From assembly GCA_009733775.1 (NCBI GenBank), contig WOGZ01000396.1:1-27783 (forward strand): DNA of 27,783 nucleotides. Direction: 5' to 3'. A program made the translations under genes and the position numbers. The DNA is from Alectoria sarmentosa (taxonomy: Eukaryota; Ascomycota; Lecanoromycetes; Lecanorales; Parmeliaceae). Below, in pieces: positions 18,511-27,199 of this stretch (position 1 is the stretch's first letter; every line of letters starts with the position of its first letter). The notes below the pieces were generated by a model, which saw nothing but the letters and a program-made list of their open reading frames with translations, ran no database searches and was not told the DNA's origin.

Positions 18511-21051
18511 TCAAGCCTGCGACTGCCCCGTCCCAAAGATCGAAAACGCCTGCAGATAGTGCCCGAGGTTCTGCATGCTACCCCTATTGCCAGGAACGTT
18601 ACCGGGCATGTCAGACTTGGCTTCTGGTGGCCTCATGGCATTTAGTATTCTAGATGGACTCGATGGCCGAGAGAAATCCTTTTCTTCCGAGGGCCGTGGC
18701 AGAGAACCAGCCTCTCGTGATGGCGAGTCCTGCTGCGGAAGTTCATCATCGAGGGATGAGCTGTCAAGGCTGTCGTCTATGCCGTCGAGGGAGATCTCAC
18801 CATCGCTATGGCGCTCGTCGAGGATTGGCTTGCCGTTGAGATTTGCCTCTTCGTCAAGGACCTCCGGTGCTGATGTATCAACGCCATAATCCTCAATCTT
18901 CTCAGAGACGCCCAAAATGTCCATTGCGGTAGCTTCGTCGAGCTCATCTGACGCCATGAGGTCGCCAACCTCTGCAAACGGCGTTTGCACTTCCCTGGAA
19001 GGCCCCCACTTCGAGAAATCAGGCGTCTCTAATCCACCGTCTAGACTTCCTATACTCCCTAGACTTCGCTCGAATGGATTGCCGCCGGTCCATGGACTCG
19101 GGCTCAATAGCCCCTGACCTTCCCCGAATACCGAATCTTCAGTGTCGTCGGGCGTCAGAACCCGACCACCTAGAATTTCAGGTGTTGGGGCTCGGGCTTG
19201 GTATTCGAGCGCTGTTCTACCGGAAGCTATGAGGGATTCGGTTCGCGTGAGACAGCGTTTCATGGACTCGTTGAGCTTTTGTTCTTCAAGGAGGAGGGCA
19301 CGGTGGGCGGCGAGGTCAAGCTCGGGCCGTTTAGGGTCTTGGAAGCGGGTACGGCCTGCTCGGGACGTAGGGGAAGAAGGGTCCGAGCTGATGGCGGAGC
19401 GTGAAGAGGTTTCGGATAAGATGTCTTCATGGTCGTATACATCGTTGTCGGAGTCTGGTGACGAGGCTTCGTCGGCTGAATTCTCGGCGCTTTCCGGCAA
19501 TAGAGGCATCTTTCCAGAAGCAGACCGTGACGTTAGTGCCACTGACAGGCGTCCAGAACGGCTGAGCCGACGGTAGCGACGCAGCTCTGCGTTCTGCTTG
19601 CGCATCTCGCGCTCAAGGGTGCGGTTGATAGCTAAGAGGGATGAGTTGCTGATCTCGAGATCAAGGACCTTTCGTTCACGGCGAGCGTTGGCAGCTAGCT
19701 CGTTCATCTGGTCAATCTTGCTCTGACCGACAGTTGAGGGTCTCGTTGGACTCTGTGGTTGGGGTGGGAGCTGAGTTGAAGGGAGCTCTTGTGTGACCGC
19801 GGGAGGATTCACGCTGTGTGGTAGTGCACCATTCGATCCGACTATAGAAGTGGTCCTAGTCCGTTTAACTATTATTGGACTCGTGTCTGAGAGGACTACG
19901 CTTGATCTTCGACTTGGACTCGGCCCAGCTGACTGAGCGCTAGAGGATCTTGAATGTGAACTGACACGAGCCTGTCTGGGAGATTGTTTGGGTGAATTTG
20001 TGCTGGATCTTCGCGCGAGATCCGTATTGCCAGGGATTGTCTCTGGTGGCTTGATCTCAGTACCACCGTTTGAGACCAATCGAGTATGGCGTCGAGGTGA
20101 AGGCTTGTTGATGGAGGGCTTGCGAGGCAGAAATTCCTCTTTGAGTGGCGAAGCCGCCCTTGGAGGGCTCGAAGCCGTATGTGCGCTGTAGATGGTCTGA
20201 AGTGGGGGCCTGTGGGAGGAGACGCCGTTGGAAAGCCGAGGAGGAGGAGATTTTGAGTCATTGGGAGGATCCTTAGCATAGAAGAACTTGGGCCTTTGCT
20301 CGTCGAAAGTAGGGCTGTTGCTCATAGATGAAGTCCTTCCATTTGAGATATTCCTGTCGTTGGGCTGCCCATATCCTGGCAATCGCCCTTTTGACAGTGA
20401 TCTGCCGGTCGTAGGCCTTGATGGAAGACTTGGTTTGACGTCGTTGGCATACACAAACATCGGCGAGCTCTCTGGGCTAGTCGTCCTCGTTGCTAAATCC
20501 TTTCGCTCCAAAAAAGGCGGCCTGGACGAGATCGAGGACCCCCGCCCATCGCTGACCACACTCGACGCTCTCGACCTCCGCCCAGCAGTTGAGGTCCTTA
20601 GCCCCAACCCACTTGTAGCCTGCGCAATCTCTGGGAGTTCTGCACCCCTCTCTATCGAAGAGACCGGTCTTGAATTGTTGGCGGTTCCATTTGGAGTACC
20701 ATTCGGCGTTGACGACGCGCTTTCCACCCTTGCTTTCCTTGATCCTGACCGTGGTGTTATGTTGGAGCTCAAGAAGGTCTTGACCGGGGTTGCGACGTCT
20801 TCAGGGAAGTGCCCATCGTCGACATTTACTTCATCCAGTCGACCCTCTTTTCGACGGGTAGAGGACCCATTGACGGCCGAAGATGCTACGATACTTGCTG
20901 TAGCTTTTGTATTGCCCGCCCACTTGGGCGATTGGGTGATGTTGGTTGCGAGAGGTCGGCGATCAATGTGGCTATCCTGTTTGTCGAAATTCATCGCTGC
21001 TGCGCCATGTCGAGCAGGGGTTGCCGAATAGCTTTGTGGGGAGTAGACCAT
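18511..21051 (-). CDS. Large serine-rich fungal protein with a short central coiled coil
   Basis: Single-exon gene, 846 aa from ATG 21051 (MVYSPQSYSATPARHG). The open frame extends 13 codons further upstream but without an ATG. Most of the protein is disordered and rich in Ser, Pro and Arg, with many SP/TP and RxxS sites, so heavy phosphorylation is likely (inference). Two copies of a short aromatic motif lie in the N-terminal half: PMFVYANDV (about 197-205) and PKFFYAKDP (about 254-262). An ordered helix at about 446-497 (IDQMNELAANARRERK, LEISNSSLLAINRTLEREMR, KQNAELRRYRRLSRSGRLS) is the best-ordered part and looks like a coiled coil ending in a basic patch. A second helix follows (DLAAHRALLLEEQKLNESMKRCL), then an acidic C-terminus. 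I recognise a conserved fungal type but no named function. The opposite-strand 247-codon frame at 20288-21031 is an antisense shadow. Confidence 0.82.
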   Translation of the reverse strand: MVYSPQSYSATPARHGAAAMNFDKQDSHIDRRPLATNITQSPKWAGNTKATASIVASSAVNGSSTRRKEGRLDEVNVDDGHFPEDVATPVKTFLSSNITPRSGSRKARVESASSTPNGTPNGTANNSRPVSSIERGAELPEIAQATSGLGLRTSTAGRRSRASSVVSDGRGSSISSRPPFLERKDLATRTTSPESSPMFVYANDVKPSLPSRPTTGRSLSKGRLPGYGQPNDRNISNGRTSSMSNSPTFDEQRPKFFYAKDPPNDSKSPPPRLSNGVSSHRPPLQTIYSAHTASSPPRAASPLKEEFLPRKPSINKPSPRRHTRLVSNGGTEIKPPETIPGNTDLARRSSTNSPKQSPRQARVSSHSRSSSAQSAGPSPSRRSSVVLSDTSPIIVKRTRTTSIVGSNGALPHSVNPPAVTQELPSTQLPPQPQSPTRPSTVGQSKIDQMNELAANARRERKVLDLEISNSSLLAINRTLEREMRKQNAELRRYRRLSRSGRLSVALTSRSASGKMPLLPESAENSADEASSPDSDNDVYDHEDILSETSSRSAISSDPSSPTSRAGRTRFQDPKRPELDLAAHRALLLEEQKLNESMKRCLTRTESLIASGRTALEYQARAPTPEILGGRVLTPDDTEDSVFGEGQGLLSPSPWTGGNPFERSLGSIGSLDGGLETPDFSKWGPSREVQTPFAEVGDLMASDELDEATAMDILGVSEKIEDYGVDTSAPEVLDEEANLNGKPILDERHSDGEISLDGIDDSLDSSSLDDELPQQDSPSREAGSLPRPSEEKDFSRPSSPSRILNAMRPPEAKSDMPGNVPGNRGSMQNLGHYLQAFSIFGTGQSQA

Positions 21052-21289
21052 CTCATCTTTGGTGGCGGTTCCATACCAAAATGGCTTCACACAAAGATAA
21101 TCGATGAGATCATGAGAGTATAGTCAACCCAATGATGGTGGTGTCACCAATGTTGATGGCGCGCCGAGCTGCGGGAACCAACAGACTAGCGCGCATACGG
21201 CTCGCGGGCATTAAGGTATTGTCGAGAGCATCCAATGCTTCGTGTCCCTATCAAACCACCGGAACAACTATTTTGATCGAATCCATTTT
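21052..21289. promoter_or_regulatory. Upstream region of the serine-rich gene and transition to the AT-rich island
   Basis: Normal base composition continues to about 21250 and then falls within a few tens of bases into AT-rich DNA. The promoter of the serine-rich gene must therefore fit in about 200-250 bp or extend into the island. A CG-rich stretch (GGCGCGCCGAGCTGCGGG, around 21158-21175) is present. No TATA box was assigned. Confidence 0.35.
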
Positions 21290-22099
21290 TTGAAAATTAC
21301 TCAACCAAGAACGCGTTTATTCCCTCGAAGAGCTTATGAGTTTTGAAATAAGTCTCAAATTATCGTTTGAGTTTATTTAAAACCCGTCGCGATGCTTATT
21401 ATATCGTCGTCGTCAAAAAACAAGTTTTCGAGTCGAAATTATTTATTTCATTTATTAAATTATGATATTCATTTATTATAAAAAGCGCGTCGCATCGCAT
21501 AAAATAATAATAAAATGAAAATTAATAATATCGTTAAATAATTTGATAAATTTTTGATCTTATTCGAGACATTTTATTAAAAGATTTTGAAGATATTTTT
21601 AATGAAAAATTTAAACGCGTTTAAACGCGAAGTTTAACGATAATAATAATAATATATAAATTAATTATTTAAATTTACGTTTTAATTGAAAATTATAAAA
21701 ACAAAAACGAATAAATTTATTTTATAAGAGTTTTCGAAAAAAAGCATCGTCGTTATTATAAATTTATTAATCGAATATCGATTTATAATAAAATTCACGA
21801 ATTAATTCATTTAAAAAAAAATATCGTGAAAATATTATAAATTAAAAAATAATAAACGATATCAACGTCGTAATTAATAATAATATTATTGTTTTAAAAC
21901 CTTCGAGTTATGATCGTGAAGATTATAATTTATAAATTTTCGTTTATTTAGCGCGACAATTTTCAAGCGACGATTTTTAATTTGAAATCTTTTATGTCGA
22001 AAACGTATTTTTTTTTATAAAGAGAAATTTATAATTATCATTTTTCGAAATAATAATTTCAATTATATTTAATATATTCGCGATGATAATGCACGTAAT

Positions 22100-22545
22100 T
22101 AATATAATAATAATAAATTTATTTATTATAAAAAATTAAGACGTTATTAAAAATAAATTTAATTAATTTAATTTTATACGTTTAAGAATTATCGAAGCGT
22201 ATAAAATTGAATACGTTAATTAATTAATGAAATATAATTTTATAAAAGATTGTAAAACGATTATTATCGTATATTGTTTTTTTAAAATCGCGAATTTTGT
22301 TTTAAAAAGAGATATTTTTTAAAAAAGATAATCTCATTTTTGCGAGCGCTTTATATATAATTATAATTCAAAATAATGTTATAATTATTTAAATTACGAA
22401 TATAATAAATATTATTATCAATTCGTCGCGAAATGTTATCGATATAACGCGATTAATTATAAAGATTATTAAATTAAATAATTTTATTGTTATTATTGTA
22501 AAAAAAGCGGTTATAAATCAAAATAAGAAATATATTTAAGAAAAA
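22100..22545 (+). pseudogene. LINE ORF1 C-terminal region with RIP-mutated CCHC zinc knuckles
   Basis: Knuckle one is at 22377-22418: the CX2CX4HX4C spacing is kept, but three of four ligands read Tyr (TGT to TAT, CAT to TAT). A second is at 22434 onward (CYRYNAINYKDY) and a third at 22488 onward (CYYCKKSGYKSK), again with Tyr where Cys or His is expected. Upstream (about 22.15-22.37 kb) the frame reads like the ORF1 segment before the knuckles (RIIEAYKIEYVN, RFIYNYNSK). Cys/His-to-Tyr is what G-to-A or C-to-T mutation gives. Not translatable. Confidence 0.6.
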
Positions 22546-23689
22546 AAAAAAATTTAAAATGTATTATCAATCAAATTATCAAAAATTAATTTTTTTTAAA
22601 ATTAAAAAGTTAAATCGCATAAAAATCGTCGAAATTAAACATATAATAAGTTTTTTTTTTTCAATATTAACAATTCGAATAATTTCGATATAATAAAAGA
22701 AATAAAATTTTTTTAATATAAAAGCGTTTTTTTAAACGTATTAATATAAATTTTATTAAAAACTTTATTATTAAAATAATTTCGAGAAATTAATGTTTAT
22801 AATAAAGACGTTAATAAACGTATTAAGATTTTAAAAAGAATTATAAAATAAATCTTTAAGATTCTTAATTCTTTTAATAAGAGAAATATTAATTTTTTAA
22901 ATTTTAATGTATATTTTACGATGACGATTGATTTTATAAAGGTTAATATCATTTTTTAAATTTCAATATATTTTTTAAAAATGTAAAAGAAAAATAAAAA
23001 TTTTCAAAATTTTATAAACGACACGTTTTTAAATACGTTAAATTTCGACGTAAATAATGTTAATATAAATAAAATTAACGATAATAATGAAAGCGTTAAT
23101 AATATCTCATTTATTCAAAATCAAAGAATTAATAATATTATATTTAATTTAAAAATATAATAAACGTTTAAAGCACGTTTAAAAACGAGATTAAAAATTT
23201 TATTAATAAAATAAATGAAAGAATATATAAAAGTTTTAAGAATTATCAAATTAATTTATATAAACGTATTATTTTTAAAGTTTAATTTTCAAATATCGTT
23301 TCTCTTTTCATTATTATTATTATTTTCAAATTTTGATCTTTAATTAAATTTATTTATTTTTAAAAATAAATATTATAATCACGATTTAAATCTTATTATT
23401 TTCATTTTTTCAAATCAAGATTTTTTTCATTTTCGTTTTATAATAATTGTTTAACATTAATAATTCATTTTTTTATTATTTATATAATAATATTTTCGCT
23501 CGTTCGTCTCGATAAAGGTTATCGTAATTAAAAAAAAAAAAAAACGTTAAAATTAATTTATCGTTTATATAACGTTGAATTTCGTAATCGTGAAAATTTT
23601 AAAATGATAATAATAACAATTTTAATTTTAAAGAAAAAAAGATTGAGAATTATTTTTTATAATTATTATAAATTAAAAAATTTAATTAT

Positions 23690-24430
23690 AATTAATTTTC
23701 TTCGCAATTTCGCAATGTGCGATTACGATATCATAATTATTTAAAAGTTTTAAATTAATATGTAAATGATTATCACACATTATTCGATTAAGATTTTTTA
23801 TAATTTATGTTATTTCGAAACGAGAAAACTCGATGATGATAAATTTAAAGTATATGTTATTATATATAAGAATATTTTTCTAATAATCATCGTTTGATTT
23901 AACGCGTTTTTTATTGAAAACGTATTAATTTTGAAATTTTAATTAAACACGTTTTAAATTGAAAACGAGATTTTTATTTAAATAATTAATATATATAATT
24001 TCCTTTTCACGAAGCATAAAAGAAATCGACATTAACATTTCGAAAATGAATTATTTCAAAAACCCCTCGAATTATTAAAGAAAATTCTCGATGATAATAA
24101 TCGTTTTTATTGTTCGATTTTCGATAAATTAATCGAAACGATTATTATCGACGGTTTTAATATTCATTATTTTGTTTAAAAAAAAGTTTACGTTAATATT
24201 AATTTTAAAGCATATAAATTATTAAAAATTATGAATAAATTTTGATTTATTTAACATCTTTTTAGAAATATAAAAATTTATAAAACATCAAATTCGAGAT
24301 TTTATATTTTGAATTTTTGCTTTATAATAAAAAACTTTAATGATTAAATCGTTAAATATTAAATAAAAGACGATTTAAACGTTACGTCGAATTATTATTT
24401 AATTAAAATCGAAATGAACGTCGCGATTAT
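23690..24430 (+). pseudogene. LINE endonuclease (APE-type) domain, RIP-inactivated
   Basis: In one continuous + frame: FAMCDYDIIII followed by a stop, Lys and Phe at 23742-23750 where the catalytic QEP is expected (CAA to TAA, GAG to AAG, CCT to TTT); FETRKLDDDKFKVYVI; IINIYN; IIIDGFNIHY at about 24141, matching the GDFN-H motif region; NSRFYILNFCF; and KDDLNVTSNYYLI, where TCG-AAT-TAT at 24387-24395 replaces the catalytic Ser-Asp-His. The distances between motifs fit an endonuclease of about 230 residues. The aligned motif series makes the domain call firm even though no single motif is intact. Confidence 0.7.
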
Positions 24431-25111
24431 GAAAATAAAGTTTTTAAAAAAATATAATTATATTAAAATGAATTAAGAAATATTTAATAACGAATTCACG
24501 TTTTAAATATCTTAAATTTTCCGAAAAATTACGTTTAAAAAATTCAATTATTATTTTTTAATAATTATCGAAATTATTCACATTTTCTTCTCTTTATTTG
24601 TTTTTAAAAATAAAAAAATAAATTTTGAAAATTTGAATATATCGAGGAATTTAAAATCGTTTTCGTTAAAATTAAAAAATGAAAATAACATTTTCAAAAC
24701 TTTAAGACGAGATTGGGATTTTATGATTTTTATATAATTAAACTTTATGAGCAAAACTTATCGTATAATAAATAAAAAAAACGATAATGAAAATTTAATT
24801 TGCGAAAAAATCATCGCATAAGGTTTATGAAGGTAATAAATGATATAAATAAAGTTTATAAAATATTCAATTGAGCGAAAAATCGATTAACATTATTTTT
24901 AGTATTTATTTTTAATTTTAAATGTTTTAATGATATTATAATGATATCAAAAAAAAAAAAAACGATTCTCGTGATAAGATTCTTTTTTAAATTTCTTTTA
25001 ATCGATTTTAATGATTTAAAAAGATTTATTTATTCGAAATCGATTTTAATTTTTGATATTATAATGAAAAAGATTTTGATAATAATTCGAAAATCGATTT
25101 TTTAAAATTTC

Positions 25112-25253
25112 TGTTAGGTCGAATAATCGCATGCGTTTTATATAGAATATGCGCCATCGTGACGTCATCTTTTATAAGTTTTCATAAAAGCTATAAAATT
25201 TAAGTTCAATTGAATTGACCTCGCAATTATTTCGTTGATGAGGGTGTTTAACA
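25112..25253 (+). repeat. Candidate 5' LTR of the Gypsy element
   Basis: A 142-bp segment bounded by the 5-bp inverted termini TGTTA...TAACA. It is clearly richer in G, C, CpA and TpG than its surroundings (CGCATGCG, CGCCATCGTGACGTCATC, GATGAGGGTG). It contains TATATAGAATATG and CTATAAAAT, possible TATA boxes, and TGACGTCA, a full CRE-type palindrome. The five bases before it are ATTTC; the matching target duplication cannot be checked inside the window. Confidence 0.5.
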
Positions 25254-26500
25254 AATATATGTTTATTTGATATATCTCGAAATTTTCTTTTAATCTTTAA
25301 AGATTAATTTTATCACATAATTTAATTATTGAATTTAATAATAATATTACGTCTTTAATATATTTATTTATTTGCGTTTGCTTAACGACGTAAATAATAA
25401 ATTTTATAATTTTAATCTTTTCGATTTTTCGAAGAAAAAGGTTTAATGTCGTTGCGATATCGATTTCATTTGAAAATTAAATGTTTAAAATCGAAAATAA
25501 TTAAAATAAGCGTTTAAATAATGTTAATGAATTTTGAGAGTTTATTTTTAAAAGAGAAATCAATTTGAAAAATCGTTTTAAACGTTTTAAAAAGGAAAAT
25601 CGTCGTTTTTAATAAAAACGCGAACTTTTTACGTTAAAAATTCGCAATAATGAATTTCGTAATGAAAATTCGCAGAGTATCGTTAAAAGAGCGTTAATTA
25701 TTACGTTTATAATTTCGTTTATAATCGAAACGTTAATCATTACGCTCGCGATCTCGTTTTTAACGAAAATATTTATTCTTAAAATCAAAATTGTTCGTTT
25801 CGAGAAATTAAAATCTTATTAAAACAAAAATAAAAAAAAACATATACGTTGATTTCGCGATGCGAAAATTATTTTCATCGAAATCTTTGAATATTTTATT
25901 ATCGACATTTCAAAAATTATTTATTATATAAAGTCTTTAAAAAATAATGTTAATAATTAATAATATATCGAATATAAAAAAAAGAGTTTTATCGATATAA
26001 CGTATAAAAATTTTAAAAATTTTTTATTTAATCTTATCGTCGACTCGATTAATCGTCACTTATTCGTTTATAAAAAATGAAAAAAAATTAAATAAAAACT
26101 TAATTAAAAGATTATGATCTTTAAAACATATTTAAAGAAATTAAAAATTCATTTATCACTTTTAATTGAAAAATATAAAATTAATTTTTTTTTAACGAAA
26201 TTTCAATTTACGTTAAAGAATCGAATTTTAAATAATGATAATGTGTTTAAATAACGTGAAAAAATTCTTATTATAATTATTATGTATAAATAAATTTTTA
26301 AACGCGTACGCGAAGAAAGCGATCGTAATTCGAATTTTAAATTTTTCGAAAATAAAAATGTAAAAGCTTCATTTTTGAATTCTCGAATCTCAAAATTTAA
26401 TAAATTCAATCGTAACGATAATGTTAAAATTTCGCATATTTATAAAAATGATAAAAGCAAATGAAAGAGCGAATTTGAAATCGAATATAAAAAATTTATT

Positions 26501-26542
26501 TGTTTTCATTATAATAAAAAAGATCACATCAAATTTAATTGT
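26501..26542 (+). pseudogene. Gag CCHC zinc knuckle of the Gypsy element
   Basis: Reads C-F-H-Y-N-K-K-D-H-I-K-F-N-C, exact CX2CX4HX4C spacing with the second Cys changed to Tyr (TGT to TAT at 26510-26512). It marks the end of Gag, about 1.25 kb after the LTR, a normal distance. Most of the preceding Gag region is too mutated to read. Confidence 0.6.
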
Positions 26543-26879
26543 TCGAATAAAAATAAATAAATTATTTATATCGTTATTATTACGATAAAAAACGATTCGA
26601 TTTCGCAATCGCCTTAAAAGCGAAATCAAAAAAACGAAAAATAAAAATCATCTCTTTTATTATTACGAAAAAATGAATTACGATTTAAGATAAATCGAGA
26701 TAACTCGTTACTCTGCTTAATTTTGAAACTTATATTAATTTAATATTATAAACATTCGTAATTTAATGAAATTTACAATTTTATAATAACGTTATTTTAT
26801 CGACGTCGAAAACGTTAAATAATTAAAACATATATTGCTATAACGCTTATATGTTAAATTATTAATTAATTAATAATTG

Positions 26880-26990
26880 AGATCAAGATAAATAATGTAA
26901 AATATTATTTTATATTATCGATTAAAAAAGTTTTGATATTATTTTAAATATATTTATTTTAAATCAATTACATATGTTATTTAATTTTAA
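26880..26990 (+). pseudogene. Protease C-terminal region of the Gypsy element
   Basis: DIILNIFILNQ at 26935-26967 matches the conserved end of retroviral-type aspartic proteases in Gypsy elements (DIILG-x-P-W-L), with Gly, Pro and Trp replaced. The active-site DSG/DTG itself was not located with confidence. Confidence 0.4.
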
Positions 26991-27199
26991 AACGATTTAA
27001 TGAAAATTCAAAATTAATTTTAGAAAGATTTAAATTAAAGAATTTGATTAATTCGTTATAAATATCGATAAGAAGCTTAATGCGTTCGCAATCGTATATA
27101 TTATAATAACGCGAAACGAAAAAGAAAACGTATTTAATTCAAAATCTTTAAAAAACTGTTGAAATATAAAAACGTTTTTTTTAAAAAAAAAATTGAAAT

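Larger units (their letters stand above)
21290..25111 (+). mobile_element. RIP-inactivated non-LTR retrotransposon (LINE), interrupted on its 3' side
   Basis: Reading the + strand through stop codons reveals ORF1 zinc knuckles (about 22.38-22.53 kb), an APE-type endonuclease (about 23.69-24.43 kb, frame beginning at positions divisible by 3), and a long helical linker from about 24.43 to 25.09 kb with charged stretches such as LRRDWDFM, ending in IIRKSIF, which resembles the segment just before the KAPGPDG start of LINE reverse transcriptases. The reading then meets the TGTTA of an LTR at 25112. The order ORF1-EN-RT and the + orientation fit a Tad/I-like fungal LINE. The left boundary is unknown; I set it to the composition change. 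The rest of the RT would lie beyond the LTR element, outside the window. Confidence 0.65.

Noticed and set aside
20288..21031. Plus-strand open frame of 247 codons
   Set aside because: Entirely antisense to the serine-rich protein gene; Ser/Arg-rich genes often leave long shadows on the other strand.
26203..26629. Two minus-strand open frames in the AT-rich island
   Set aside because: They consist of Ile, Phe, Asn, Arg and Leu from AT-rich composition, and lie opposite the readable Gag zinc knuckle region.
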